Positions 20,306-28,829 of a stretch of DNA of 64,000 bases are shown here, piece after piece (the first letter of the stretch is position 1; every line of letters begins with the position of its first letter). This stretch comes from Streptomyces sp. HM190 (GTDB lineage Bacteria; Actinomycetota; Actinomycetes; Streptomycetales; Streptomycetaceae). Under the pieces are notes generated by a model. That model had not been told where the DNA came from and did no database searches. It was given only the letters and a program-made list of their open reading frames with translations. The translations under genes were made by a program, and so were the position numbers. The DNA is taken from NCBI RefSeq assembly GCF_009857135.1, contig NZ_CP047318.1, forward strand, positions 5,456,001-5,520,000. Direction: 5' to 3'.

Positions 20306-21466
20306 ATGACGAACCAGACTGACCGGACCGGAGCCACCCCGGACTCGGACCAGATCCGCCGGGCGCCCAAGGTTCTGCTGCACGACCACCTCGACGGCGG
20401 GCTCCGCCCCGGCACCGTCGTCGAACTCGCCGACGCCTCGGGATACACCCCCCGGCTGCCGCAGACCGACCCCGACCGGCTCGGCGTCTGGTTCCGCGAG
20501 GCCGCCGACTCCGGTTCCCTGGAGCGGTACTTGGAGACCTTCTCCCACACCGTCGGCGTCATGCAGACCCGCGACGCGCTCGTCCGGGTCGCCGCCGAGT
20601 GCGCGCAGGACCTCGCCGAGGACGGAGTGGTCTACGCCGAGGTCCGCTACGCCCCCGAACAGCACCTCGACGGCGGCCTGAGCCTCGAAGAGGTCGTCGA
20701 GGCCGTCAACGAGGGCTTCCGCCTGGGCGAGCGCCGTGCCAGGGAGGCCGGGCGCCGCATCCGCGTCGGCGCCCTGCTCACCGCCATGCGGCACGCCGCC
20801 CGCGCCCTGGAGATCGCCGAACTCGCCAACCGCTACCGCGACCTGGGCGTCGTCGGCTTCGACATCGCCGGCGCGGAGGCCGGCTACCCGCCCACCCGGC
20901 ACCTCGACGCCTTCGAGTACCTCAAGCGCGAGAACAACCACTTCACCATCCACGCCGGGGAGGCCTTCGGGCTGCCCTCCATCTGGCAGGCGCTGCAGTG
21001 GTGCGGCGCCGACCGGCTCGGCCACGGCGTCCGGATCATCGACGACATCCAGGTCCACGAGGACGGCTCGGTGAAGCTCGGCCGGCTCGCCTCCTACGTC
21101 CGGGACAAGCGCATCCCGCTGGAGCTGTGCCCCAGTTCCAACCTCCAGACGGGCGCAGCCCGTTCCTATGCCGAGCACCCCATCGGGCTGCTGCGGCGGC
21201 TGCACTTCCGCGCCACGGTCAACACCGACAACCGGCTGATGTCCCACACCAGCATGAGCCGTGAATTCGAGTACCTGGTCGAGGCTTTCGGTTACACGCT
21301 CGACGACATGCAGTGGTTCTCGGTCAATGCTATGAAGTCAGCATTCATTCCTTTCGATGAACGACTGGCCATGATCAATGACGTGATCAAGCCCGGATAT
21401 GCCGAGTTGAAATCCGAATGGCTGTTCCGGCAAACGGCCTCCACCAGCGGTTCTGTCGACGAATAG
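20306..21466 (+). CDS. add: adenosine deaminase
   Basis: 386 residues. It converts adenosine and deoxyadenosine to inosine and deoxyinosine. The zinc site starts with LLHDHLDGGLRPG, followed by GFDIAGAEAGYPP, HAGEAFGLPSIWQAL with the catalytic Glu, HGVRI, and the final STD-type motif written here as NTDNRLMSHT. ATG 20306 is placed just after the palindromic operator. The codon mix shifts to more A/T in the last 40 codons, which is unusual for the neighbourhood. Its products feed purine nucleoside phosphorylase, which has the same operator at 38388. Confidence 0.95.
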   Translation: MTNQTDRTGATPDSDQIRRAPKVLLHDHLDGGLRPGTVVELADASGYTPRLPQTDPDRLGVWFREAADSGSLERYLETFSHTVGVMQTRDALVRVAAECAQDLAEDGVVYAEVRYAPEQHLDGGLSLEEVVEAVNEGFRLGERRAREAGRRIRVGALLTAMRHAARALEIAELANRYRDLGVVGFDIAGAEAGYPPTRHLDAFEYLKRENNHFTIHAGEAFGLPSIWQALQWCGADRLGHGVRIIDDIQVHEDGSVKLGRLASYVRDKRIPLELCPSSNLQTGAARSYAEHPIGLLRRLHFRATVNTDNRLMSHTSMSREFEYLVEAFGYTLDDMQWFSVNAMKSAFIPFDERLAMINDVIKPGYAELKSEWLFRQTASTSGSVDE

Positions 21467-21604
21467 CGTCACACGGCCGGTTACGGGAGTGGTCGTGCGG
21501 GGGCGACGCGGCCGACGGCCGATGTTTGCCACCGGCGGGACTTTGGTGTTTACGTTTCGGCACCGCTCACCACCCGTCGAACGCATTCCAAGGACGCATT
21601 CAAC

Positions 21605-21976
21605 ATGAAGCAGTCTGCTGCCAAGACCCTCGGCGTCGCCGCCCTCGGTGCCGCCATCGCCGCTGCGGGCGCGGGCGCCGCGAACGCCGCACCGAGCATG
21701 CCGGCCGCTCCCGACGCCTCCCAGGCCGTGGGTACCGTCACCCAGTCGCTGCCCGTCGAGAACGTGTCGAAGGCACTGCCGGGTGCCGCCGGAGCCGTCA
21801 CCCAGGGTCAGCGTGCGCTCGGCGCCGGTCTGGAGTCGGCGCAGCCCGCCGTCGCCAACGTCCTCGCCGAGGGGCCGACCGCCCCCGTCGCCGGCCTGCT
21901 GGGCGGCCTCCCCGTCGGCAAGACCCTGCCCACCAAGGGCCTCGGCGTGAACGGCCTGCCCCTCGGTGGTGCGTGA
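21605..21976 (+). CDS. small secreted Ala/Gly-rich protein
   Basis: 123 residues with a clear Sec signal peptide (MKQSAAKTLGVAALGAAIAA, cleavage after ANAA around residue 28). The mature part is low in charge, with repeated short blocks such as VTQSLP, VTQGQR and LPVGKTLP. There is no enzymatic motif. An AAGGA purine tract lies about 14 bases before ATG 21605. It resembles another secreted protein in this window at 28095. Function unknown. Confidence 0.75.
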   Translation: MKQSAAKTLGVAALGAAIAAAGAGAANAAPSMPAAPDASQAVGTVTQSLPVENVSKALPGAAGAVTQGQRALGAGLESAQPAVANVLAEGPTAPVAGLLGGLPVGKTLPTKGLGVNGLPLGGA

Positions 21977-21994
21977 GCGGACCGCTCCACTCGT

Positions 21995-22038
21995 ACGCCG
22001 ACGGGGCGCATCCTCTCAGGGGTGCGCCCCGTCGGCGT
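21995..22038. terminator. bidirectional hairpin terminator
   Basis: ACGCCGACGGGGCGCA (21995-22010) pairs perfectly with 22023-22038 around a 12-base loop. It sits between the convergent secreted-protein and PspC genes. Confidence 0.85.
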
Positions 22039-22054
22039 GGTCAGCGCAGGTGCG

Positions 22055-22255
22055 TCACCATGCCGTGCGGGCCTTCCCCTCGGACGGGAACAGGATCCAC
22101 AGGGCTATGTAGAGCAGGAACTGCGGGCCCGGAAGCAGGCACGACGCGAGGAAGAGCACACGCATCGTGGTCGCGGAGGTGCCGAAGCGCCGTGCCAGCG
22201 CTGCGCACACTCCGCCGATCATCCGGCCTTCCGCGGGGCGGGCAAGGCGGCTCAT
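22055..22255 (-). CDS. PspC-domain small membrane protein
   Basis: 66 residues from ATG 22255, with AAGGAG just upstream. The sequence SRLARPAEGRMIGGVCAALARRFG followed by one long hydrophobic segment (FLASCLLPGPQFLLYIALWIL) is the compact PspC domain, a membrane stress or envelope-sensing module. It is followed in the same direction by nothing and preceded by the VanZ-like gene 125 bp away. The role in Streptomyces is undefined. Confidence 0.85.
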   Translation of the reverse strand: MSRLARPAEGRMIGGVCAALARRFGTSATTMRVLFLASCLLPGPQFLLYIALWILFPSEGKARTAW

Positions 22256-22379
22256 GAGGGCTCCTTCGTCGGCGTAGGACGCCGGCCGTGGGCCGGCGGT
22301 GGGGCGGGGCCTCCTGATGGCCGCCGCTCTCTTTTCCACACCATCGACGCTACGGTGACGAAGCGGACGAAGCGTCACT

Positions 22380-22931
22380 CTACGGAGCCATTCCGACCCT
22401 GGGAATCGTCGGGGTCCGACCCTGAGAATGCTCCTCACGGCGACGGTCCGTCCGCATCAGGCTGTCCGCCCTGCGGCGGAGCGCGGCCCTGGCCGCCGGG
22501 ACGACGGCGGCATGGGCGAGGCCCACACCGACCGCGTTCAGCAGGATCGAGTCGATGTCCACGACCTGGCCCGGCACCCCGGTCTGCAGCAGCTCCACGG
22601 CCAGCGACAGCAGCGCCCCGGTCGCGACCGACCGGGCCAGCGAGGCGACCGGCGACACCGACAGCCGGCCGTGCGCCAGGGGCAGCAGCACCCCGAGCGG
22701 TGCCAGCAGCGCGAGCCCCTCGCCGATACGCAGGGCCGCCTCCGGCCAGCCCAGCGCCAGATCCGCTCTGATCCCCGCGAAGGGCCGCAGGTTGGTCGGA
22801 CTCACCCAGGTGACGTCCAGCGGACGCAGCGTGATCCAGGCAACGACCGCGAGATGTACGGCGAGGAGGACACCCCCCGCCGCACGAACACGGACCGCGG
22901 CACTACCGCCGCTCGTACCTTGACGCTGCAC
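22380..22931 (-). CDS. VanZ-like membrane protein
   Basis: 183 residues from GTG 22931. Longer starts overlap the next gene's promoter region. Four or five hydrophobic segments are visible, with ITLRPLDVTWVSPTNLRPFAGI and LLSLAVELLQ...VVDIDSILLNAVGVGLAH. The last is the VanZ hallmark, E-x-x-Q followed by D-x-x-D-x-x-x-N. The C-terminus is basic and cytoplasmic. Family members affect envelope or glycopeptide sensitivity, but the specific role is unknown. Confidence 0.82.
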   Translation of the reverse strand: MQRQGTSGGSAAVRVRAAGGVLLAVHLAVVAWITLRPLDVTWVSPTNLRPFAGIRADLALGWPEAALRIGEGLALLAPLGVLLPLAHGRLSVSPVASLARSVATGALLSLAVELLQTGVPGQVVDIDSILLNAVGVGLAHAAVVPAARAALRRRADSLMRTDRRREEHSQGRTPTIPRVGMAP

Positions 22932-23005
22932 GCCCCCCAAGACGCGCCCTCCGGCGCGATCGGTTCCGCTCGATTTCTCCGGTTCCTGCGGGGCGGTGGC
23001 GGGCC

Positions 23006-23692
23006 TCAGGAACCCGGGACCTCCGTCGAGGGCGGTATCCCCGCCCCCGGATCCGACTGGACGTCCGCGGTGCACTCGTACCGGCGCAGCGCGTCGGCGC
23101 TGGTGCTGCCGAGGACGACCGAGCCGTTGTCGCCGGTGGCCGCCGTGTCCGCGAAGGTGCACACGATCTGCGCGAGGGCGTACTTGGGCAGCGAGTCGGG
23201 GGCGGTGGACAGCCGCAGGGTGTCGTCGGGATCACCCGGGCTGGGACCGGTCACGGTGATCCCGGACGGCACGGCCGTGCGGTAGCCGGCCTCGTCCTCC
23301 ACGCCCGACGGTGTCTCGCCCAGGGCCTTCAGGAGCCCCTGGGCGACGACCACGCGCCGCCTCGCCTCGTCCGTGCCGTCGGCGATCCGCACCGAACGGT
23401 CGACGCGGACGAGCGCCCCCGAGCAGAGCAGGAACACCTCGACGGGCATGCCGGACGGGCCGGCCTGCGTCGCGATGTCCGTCGCCGACGACTCGCACGG
23501 CACCATCGACGGGGCGGGCCCGAAGTCCGTCGGCACCTGGGTGGCCCGGATCCCGCAGCCCGCCAGCAGCCCGGTCAGCACCCCGCCCGCGGCCAGGACC
23601 CGTACGCCCCGCCACGCGGCCCGCCCGGCCTTATCACGTGTCCGCACGCGCCGTACCCGTGTGTGTGCCGCCGGCACCTCTCGTATCGTCAC
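23006..23692 (-). CDS. lipoprotein of the afsQ operon
   Basis: 228 residues. GTG 23692 overlaps the stop of the sensor kinase gene by four bases (GTGA), so it is the third gene of the afsQ1-afsQ2 operon. A basic leader of about 25 residues is followed by a hydrophobic stretch and lipobox LLAGC. The mature part has Cys pairs (VPCESS, LLCSG, IVCTFAD, YECTAD) and no recognised domain. From memory, S. coelicolor SCO4905 has the same place. It may act as an extracytoplasmic partner of the AfsQ2 sensor; that is inference. Confidence 0.82.
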   Translation of the reverse strand: MTIREVPAAHTRVRRVRTRDKAGRAAWRGVRVLAAGGVLTGLLAGCGIRATQVPTDFGPAPSMVPCESSATDIATQAGPSGMPVEVFLLCSGALVRVDRSVRIADGTDEARRRVVVAQGLLKALGETPSGVEDEAGYRTAVPSGITVTGPSPGDPDDTLRLSTAPDSLPKYALAQIVCTFADTAATGDNGSVVLGSTSADALRRYECTADVQSDPGAGIPPSTEVPGS

Positions 23693-25290
23693 TGCCCGTC
23701 CCCCTCGGTGTCCTCCGTGCCGCCCTCGCCCTGCTCCCCGTCGCCTTCCCGGGCGATCAGCGGGGCGGCGTCCCTGGGCAGGCGGAGGGTGAAGACCGCG
23801 CCTCCCTCGGGGGAGTTGGCGGCGGTGATCGCGCCGCCGTGGATGTGGGCGTTCTCCAGGGCGATGGACAGGCCGAGGCCGCTGCCCTCGGAGCGCGGAC
23901 GGGAGGCGCTCGCCTTGTAGAAGCGGTCGAACACGTGCGGCAGGACGTCCTCGGGGATGCCGGGCCCGTGGTCCCGCACCTCGATCAGCAGGTCGGCGTC
24001 GTTCTTGTCGCCTTCGCGCACCGAGACCCGCACCGGCGAACCCCCGTGCTTGAGGGCGTTGCCGATGAGGTTGGCGAGGATCACGTCCAGGCGGCGCGGG
24101 TCGAGGTTGGCCATGATGCCGCGCTCGGCGTCCAGCTCCACCGCGTCCAGCCAGGCACGGGCGTCGATGCAGGCGGTGATCTGGTCGGCGATGTCCACGT
24201 CGTCGAGGACCAGCCGGGCCGTGCCCGCGTCGAAGCGGGTCACCTCCATCAGGTTCTCGACCAGGTCGTTCAGCCGCCTGGTCTCGCTCACCACGAGCCG
24301 TACGGCGGGTTCGATCATCGGGTCGACGCTGCCGGTCTCCGCGTCCAGCTCCTCCTCCAGCACCTCCGTGACGGCGGTGATCGCCGTCAGCGGTGTACGG
24401 AGTTCGTGCGACATGTCGGCGACGAAGCGGCGGGACGCCTCCTCGCGGGCGCTCATGTCGTCGACCTTCTTCTCCAGGGACTCCGCCGCGAGGTTGAAGG
24501 TCCGCGAGAGGTCGGCCAGTTCGTCCGTGCCGGAGACGCGCAGCCGGGTGTCGAGCTTGCCCTCGCCGAGCCGCCGGGCGGCCACCCCGAGGCGCTGCAC
24601 CGGCTTCAGCACGGTCGTCGCGGCGGCCTGCGCGAGCAGTGCCGAGCCGATCAGCGACAGACCCGTCGCGATCCCCAGCGACCAGGCCAGCGAGTTGAGG
24701 TCCTCGGCCTCCTTCTCCATCGACTTGCGCATGTAGGCGGTCGGGCCGCCGCCGATCATCTTCGCCCCGCCCACCAGATAGGGGGTGTCGCCGTCGATGA
24801 CGCGCTGCCAGTACACGTGGTACGGGTGCTGGTTCCCGGAGGTGATCTTCTGCCGCTTGTTGACGGCCTTCCGCAGGGACGCGGGCACGTCCTTGAGGGA
24901 GAACCCGTTCAGCGCGTTGTCGGTCGAGGAACCGGACACGGTCCTGCCGTCGGCGTCCTCGTCGATGAGCAGCACGCCGAAGCGGTCACCGCCGTCGGCC
25001 ATCTTGCGCGCGGTGATCCGCAGCTGGTCCTGGGACGGGTTCGGGTGGAGCGTGCTCACATGGCTCTGCAGCTCACGCTCGAAGTCGTTGAGCGCCGCGT
25101 CCTGCGCACGGCTCTGCACGGCCTCCCGGTTGAGCCAGTACGCGATACCGGACGCCGACACGGCGGCCGTGAGCGCCACCAGCCCGAACACCACCACCAG
25201 TCGCAGCCGCAGGCTGGTGAAACGAATCCGGGACTGGACCTTGGTACGCGTCGCGGACCAGCCGCGGACCCCCCCTTGAGCTGTTGTCAC
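23689..25290 (-). CDS. afsQ2: two-component sensor histidine kinase AfsQ2
   Basis: 533 residues. Two membrane segments (about residues 28-51 and 200-222) flank an extracytoplasmic sensor domain of about 145 residues. Then come a HAMP linker (VLKPVQRLGVAARR...), HisKA with the phosphoacceptor His295 in DMSHELRTPLTAI, and the HATPase domain with NLIGNALKHG, DHGPGIP and GSGLGLSIA. GTG 25290 overlaps the afsQ1 stop by four bases. The pair responds to nitrogen stress in S. coelicolor (growth on glutamate) and alters antibiotic production. The next gene overlaps in the same way, giving a tightly coupled three-gene unit. Confidence 0.95.
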   Translation of the reverse strand: MTTAQGGVRGWSATRTKVQSRIRFTSLRLRLVVVFGLVALTAAVSASGIAYWLNREAVQSRAQDAALNDFERELQSHVSTLHPNPSQDQLRITARKMADGGDRFGVLLIDEDADGRTVSGSSTDNALNGFSLKDVPASLRKAVNKRQKITSGNQHPYHVYWQRVIDGDTPYLVGGAKMIGGGPTAYMRKSMEKEAEDLNSLAWSLGIATGLSLIGSALLAQAAATTVLKPVQRLGVAARRLGEGKLDTRLRVSGTDELADLSRTFNLAAESLEKKVDDMSAREEASRRFVADMSHELRTPLTAITAVTEVLEEELDAETGSVDPMIEPAVRLVVSETRRLNDLVENLMEVTRFDAGTARLVLDDVDIADQITACIDARAWLDAVELDAERGIMANLDPRRLDVILANLIGNALKHGGSPVRVSVREGDKNDADLLIEVRDHGPGIPEDVLPHVFDRFYKASASRPRSEGSGLGLSIALENAHIHGGAITAANSPEGGAVFTLRLPRDAAPLIAREGDGEQGEGGTEDTEGDGQ

Positions 25291-25964
25291 TGAGGAACGT
25301 CCAGCCGGTAGCCCACACCGCGGACCGTACGGATCAGGGTCGGCGACGACGGCACGTCCTCGACCTTCGCACGCAGCCGCTGGACGCACGCGTCGACCAG
25401 CCGGGAGTCGCCCAGGTAGTCGTGCTCCCACACCAGGCGCAGCAACTGCTGCCGGGACAGGGCCTGTCCGGGGCGCCGGCTCAGCTCCAGCAGCAGCCGC
25501 AGCTCGGTCGGCGTCAGCTGGAGGTCCTCGCCGTTCTTCGTCACGGTCATGGCCGCGCGGTCGATGACGAGGTTGCCGAAGGTCGCCGCGTCGTTGGCCT
25601 CGCGCTCACCGCGCCGCAGCACCGCGCGGATCCGGGCGTCCAGCACCCGCCCCTGCACGGGCTTGACCACGTAGTCGTCCGCACCGGACTCCAGACCCAC
25701 CACGACGTCGATGTCGTCGCTGCGGGCGGTCAGCAGGATGATCGGCAGCTGGTCGGTGCGCCGGATACGACGGCACACCTCGAATCCGTCGATGCCGGGC
25801 AGCATCACGTCCAAAACGATCAGATCCGGCCGCTGTTCGCGCAGCAGCTTGAGACCATCCTCGCCGGTGGCGGCGGTGGCGACACGGTGCCCCTGGCGCG
25901 TCAGTGAGAGCTCCAGGGCCGTGCGGATGGCGTCGTCGTCCTCGATCAGCAACAGGGAAGGCAC
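25287..25964 (-). CDS. afsQ1: two-component response regulator AfsQ1
   Basis: 225 residues, OmpR/PhoB family. The receiver has the acidic pocket EDDD at residues 8-11, phosphoacceptor Asp52 in VLDVMLPG, Thr in LLTARSD and Lys in YVVKP. The winged-helix domain begins near residue 125 and ends with RTVRGVGYRLD. I chose GTG 25964, which matches the length of S. coelicolor AfsQ1. It is divergent from sigQ, and the intervening DNA holds a GTGAC-N6-GTGAC box like the published AfsQ1 target consensus. Confidence 0.96.
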   Translation of the reverse strand: MPSLLLIEDDDAIRTALELSLTRQGHRVATAATGEDGLKLLREQRPDLIVLDVMLPGIDGFEVCRRIRRTDQLPIILLTARSDDIDVVVGLESGADDYVVKPVQGRVLDARIRAVLRRGEREANDAATFGNLVIDRAAMTVTKNGEDLQLTPTELRLLLELSRRPGQALSRQQLLRLVWEHDYLGDSRLVDACVQRLRAKVEDVPSSPTLIRTVRGVGYRLDVPQ

Positions 25965-26104
25965 GGGCTCATTCTGGCCCATGGCATGGCCACGAATCGA
26001 CCGTTGAAGCGCTCCCGCGCGACACCCGCACACGATCGTGCCGTTCGCGTAGCCGTACCGCTCTTCTCTGTGATCGCGCTGTGTCTCCCCCAGGACCGAC
26101 CCCT

Positions 26105-26120
26105 GTGACAGGTCTGTGAC
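26105..26120. promoter_or_regulatory. AfsQ1 box between afsQ1 and sigQ
   Basis: GTGAC, six bases, GTGAC forms a direct repeat with an 11-bp period. This is the GTnAC-n6-GTnAC pattern described for AfsQ1 in S. coelicolor. It is 121 bp before the sigQ start and 141 bp before afsQ1. Confidence 0.8.
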
Positions 26121-26240
26121 AGTCGGCGGACACGGCCATGAAAGTGGCCCGGCAGTCTTTTCGGCACGAGCAGGAAGCACCGCGGCGGCCGAGCGCCGGA
26201 GCGGGGCGAGAGACCGGAACTCCACGACGGGGGGCGCGAG

Positions 26241-27059
26241 ATGAACACGCTGCACAGCACCAGCACTAGCGCAGTTGTCACGCGTCTCCACGACGTCATC
26301 CGGAACACGGAGAAGTCCGGTGCCGAAGGGGGTCCCTCCCGCGCGAGCGGATTCGAGCGTGGGGGAGGGCGGGGGTGCGCTCGCGGTACCGGGCGTCAGC
26401 ACACCCCGTATGCGCAGCACGGGCTTCAGCCCTACATATCGGTGGTTGACGCACATGTGGGGGGAAGCACCACGGGGGTGGCCCACGGGGGAACGGGGGC
26501 CGCGTACGGGGACGGCACGGGGGAGCGCCGTTCTGTGTCGGAGGCGGAGTTCACCGCCTACGTCCAGGAGCGTCGTGCCTCCCTGTACGCAACCGCCTAC
26601 CACCTGACCGGTGACCGCTTCGAGGCCGAGGACCTCCTCCAGAGCGCCCTCTTCTCGACGTACCGGGCGTGGGACCGGATCAGCGACAAGGCCGCGGTCG
26701 GGGGCTACCTCCGCCGCACCATGACCAACCTGCACATCAGCGCGTGGCGCCGCCGCAAGCTGAACGAGTACCCGACCGAGGAGCTGCCGGAGACCGCCGG
26801 TGACACGGACGCGATGCGCGGCACCGAACTGCGCGCCGTCCTGTGGCAGGCGCTCGCCCGCCTCCCCGAACTCCAGCGGACGATGCTGGTCCTCCGTTAC
26901 TACGAGGGCCGCACCGACCCGGAGATCGCGGAGATCCTCGACATCAGTGTCGGCACGGTGAAGTCCAGCATCTGGCGGTCCCTGCGCCGCCTGCGGGAGG
27001 ACGAGGTCCTCAGCTTCGGCCGTGACGAGGAGGAGTCCTTCGGGGAGCTTGTCGCCTGA
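26241..27059 (+). CDS. sigQ: ECF RNA polymerase sigma factor SigQ
   Basis: 272 residues, SigE/SigM-type (SACE) ECF factor. Region 2 reads YATAYHLTGDRFEAEDLLQSALFSTYRAWDRI. Region 4 has LPELQRTMLVLRYYEG and EIAEILDISVGTVKSSIWRS. There is an unusually long N-terminal leader of about 95 residues, encoded by G-run-rich DNA. A start at GTG near 26441 would remove two thirds of it, so the true start is uncertain. ATG 26241 has a purine-rich ribosome site. It is divergent from afsQ1 and known in S. coelicolor as an AfsQ1 target that opposes AfsQ1/Q2 effects on antibiotics. Confidence 0.9.
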   Translation: MNTLHSTSTSAVVTRLHDVIRNTEKSGAEGGPSRASGFERGGGRGCARGTGRQHTPYAQHGLQPYISVVDAHVGGSTTGVAHGGTGAAYGDGTGERRSVSEAEFTAYVQERRASLYATAYHLTGDRFEAEDLLQSALFSTYRAWDRISDKAAVGGYLRRTMTNLHISAWRRRKLNEYPTEELPETAGDTDAMRGTELRAVLWQALARLPELQRTMLVLRYYEGRTDPEIAEILDISVGTVKSSIWRSLRRLREDEVLSFGRDEEESFGELVA

Positions 27060-27060
27060 A

Positions 27061-27236
27061 GGTCTGGGGGGAGCGGGGAAAGCGGGGGGAAGCACGGGGG
27101 ATCCGGGGGAGATCGCGGTGGCGCGGGGGAGCGCCGCCGCGACAACCGGGGGGAACCGGGGGAACCAACGGGACCACGGGGGACACGGGGTCACGACGGG
27201 GGACAACGGGGGAAAGCGGGGCTGGAGGGCCGGGGG
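27061..27236 (+). repeat. G-run tract downstream of sigQ (possible G-quadruplexes)
   Basis: About thirteen runs of four to six G occur in 176 bases, mostly 8-15 bases apart and linked by A/C-containing spacers (GGGGGA, CACGGGGGA, AACCGGGGGG). It is all on the + strand, so it would be in sigQ mRNA. No hairpin terminator of ordinary kind follows sigQ. Confidence 0.6.
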
Positions 27237-27261
27237 GTCCGTCCAGTCCCGCTTTGTTGTG

Positions 27262-27331
27262 CCCGGCTCCGGTGCCCGCCTCTCCGGCCCGGCTCCGGTG
27301 TCCGGCTCTCCGGCCCGGCTCTCGTGTCCGG
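27262..27331. repeat. 26-bp tandem repeat, about 2.7 copies
   Basis: The unit begins CCCGGCTCCGGTG at 27262 and again at 27288, with a partial third copy at 27314. It fills the space between the convergent sigQ and uridine-kinase-like genes. A perfect 14-bp palindrome CCGGCCTAGGCCGG (27333-27346) overlaps the stop codon of the latter. Confidence 0.7.
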
Positions 27332-27337
27332 GCCGGC

Positions 27338-27967
27338 CTAGGCCGGGGTCTGCGCGCGGCGGCCCGCCGCGGCCGACGCCAGCCGTCCGAGCGCCTCGTC
27401 CTTGTCGCAGGCGTGCGCGCCCAACTCCGTCTGCCGGGCCACGATCGAACGCTCCAGACGCATCAGCCGCCAGCCACGCCGCAGCAGGAAGGGCACCGAC
27501 TTGCGGCCCTCCCGCAGATCACGCAGGAAGCGGCGGCGGAACGTCGTCGCCGGGCCCCGGGTCAAGCACAGCGCGTCCGCGAGGACGCCGAGTTCGCGGC
27601 AGCGTCCCACGATCTCCGCGGCGAAGATGCCCTCGGCGATGAACAGCGGGGTCCGCTCGATGCTCAGGGACTCCCAGCCGGTGCGTGCGCTGAGCGAGAT
27701 GTCGTACGCCGGCACGGTCGTACGGCTCGTGCGGCACAGCTCCTCGATCGCCGCGACGGCGGCGTCCGCGTCCCAGGACAGCGGATGGTCCCAGTCGATG
27801 TCCGTGCTGCCCTCCACCAGCGGCAGCGTCGGGTCGTCGCCCTCCTTGTAGAAGTCGTCGAGCCGCAGCACGGGCAGGCCGGAGCGGGCGGCGAGGAGGG
27901 ATTTGCCTGAGCCGGAGGGGCCGGACAGCAGGACGACCCGGGTCGGTATCGGAGGATGCGAACTCAC
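27338..27967 (-). CDS. uridine kinase-like P-loop NTPase
   Basis: 209 residues from GTG 27967. The P-loop is GPSGSGKS at about residue 17, followed by LDDFYKEGDDPTLP and DWDHPLSWD, the substrate region of uridine and panto-kinases. IAEGIFAAEIV is the lid-side strand. It would phosphorylate uridine or a related substrate. In this nucleoside-rich region a salvage role is plausible, but it has no copy of the TACGCGCGTA operator. The frame continues upstream to 28042, with weaker starts. Confidence 0.82.
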   Translation of the reverse strand: MSSHPPIPTRVVLLSGPSGSGKSLLAARSGLPVLRLDDFYKEGDDPTLPLVEGSTDIDWDHPLSWDADAAVAAIEELCRTSRTTVPAYDISLSARTGWESLSIERTPLFIAEGIFAAEIVGRCRELGVLADALCLTRGPATTFRRRFLRDLREGRKSVPFLLRRGWRLMRLERSIVARQTELGAHACDKDEALGRLASAAAGRRAQTPA

Positions 27968-28094
27968 GAGAGTCCAGTGTGAGGCATCGCGCGGCTCCCG
28001 CCGAGTCTGCGGGTCGTCCTTGGAGCGCACATCACATCTCAACTACCGTGGGTGCTTCCATGCTTACTTTCCGCAGTAGGAAGTGACCACGCTG

Positions 28095-28502
28095 ATGGCT
28101 CGACACTCGGCCCCCCAGTCCCCCCTCGCCCGGCGCGCGTTGCTCGCCGTCACGACCGCGGGCGTCGCGCTCGGCGCGGGCGCCGGTACGGCCGCCGCGG
28201 CGGACGGCGCCGACCCCGCCGTCGACGTGCTGCGCACCCGCCCCACCTCGCTCGGCTCGGTGGACCCCCAGGCGGGCCTGACGGCGCTGACCGGCACCGT
28301 CGGGTACGTCACCGGCCCGGTCGCCGGTCTCAAGCCCAACCCCCTCGCCGGCACCGGAGTCGACCCGCTCGACAACGGCGTGGGCACCCAGCTCGCCGAC
28401 TTCCAGGCCGTCAGGTCGACGGCCCTGACCGGCCCGGTGGCACAGGCGCCGTCGATCGGGAGCATCCCGGTGGTGGGGCAGCTGGTGGGCGGTCTGCGCT
28501 GA
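28095..28502 (+). CDS. small secreted protein
   Basis: 135 residues from ATG 28095 (GTG 28083 in frame, but it abuts the only ribosome-like AGGAA). The signal peptide is long and Arg-containing (PLARRALLAVTTAGVALG) and cleaves after AAAA. The mature part is Gly/Pro/Val-rich with repeated G-V-D-P/L-D-N-G style turns and ends VVGQLVGGLR. It resembles the secreted protein at 21605. No function recognised. Confidence 0.72.
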   Translation: MARHSAPQSPLARRALLAVTTAGVALGAGAGTAAAADGADPAVDVLRTRPTSLGSVDPQAGLTALTGTVGYVTGPVAGLKPNPLAGTGVDPLDNGVGTQLADFQAVRSTALTGPVAQAPSIGSIPVVGQLVGGLR

Positions 28503-28538
28503 CCCGTCGGGTGCTCGGTGCGCCTGGAGGAGAAGCGG

Positions 28539-28568
28539 GTCGACCCCCTTCATCTGAAGGGGGTCGAC
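28539..28568 (+). terminator. perfect hairpin terminator
   Basis: GTCGACCCCCTTCA pairs with TGAAGGGGGTCGAC over 14 bp with a minimal loop. It lies 37 bp after the secreted-protein stop and 10 bp from the RelE stop on the opposite strand, so it can serve both. Confidence 0.9.
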
Positions 28569-28577
28569 TCGTTGGGG

Positions 28578-28829
28578 TCACGTGGTACGACCCGGGTGGG
28601 TGATCGTGATACGGATCACCTCGTTGTCGATGACGTGCAGGACTCGGTGGTCGCCGACGCGGAGCCGGCGGATGTCGGGTGACCCGTACGGGGGCGACGC
28701 CGCTGGGCGAGGGCCATCGGCCAGTTTGTCGATGGTGTCGAGGTCCAGCGAGAGGCCGCTCGGATCTTCCTTCAGGAACCGGGCCGTCGAGTCGAGGGCA
28801 TGCGGTTCGAAGGCGATCTCGTACGTCAC
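28578..28829 (-). CDS. RelE/ParE-type toxin
   Basis: 83 residues. The sequence TYEIAFEPHALDSTARFLKE, then LRVGDHRVLHVIDNEVIRITITHPG is the RelE fold: cationic core and a central R-x-x-x-x-V-I-D-x-E strand. It would be a ribosome-dependent mRNA interferase. GTG 28829 overlaps the stop of an antitoxin-like frame by four bases (GTGA), as in normal relBE pairs. That antitoxin frame is truncated, so the toxin may be silent or neutralised from elsewhere. Confidence 0.85.
   Translation of the reverse strand: MTYEIAFEPHALDSTARFLKEDPSGLSLDLDTIDKLADGPRPAASPPYGSPDIRRLRVGDHRVLHVIDNEVIRITITHPGRTT

Noticed and set aside
27333..27346. CCGGCCTAGGCCGG palindrome at the uridine-kinase stop codon
   Set aside because: Taken as an operator at first, but it is self-complementary with no loop and spans a stop codon. 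It is likely a by-product of the GC-rich repeats beside it.
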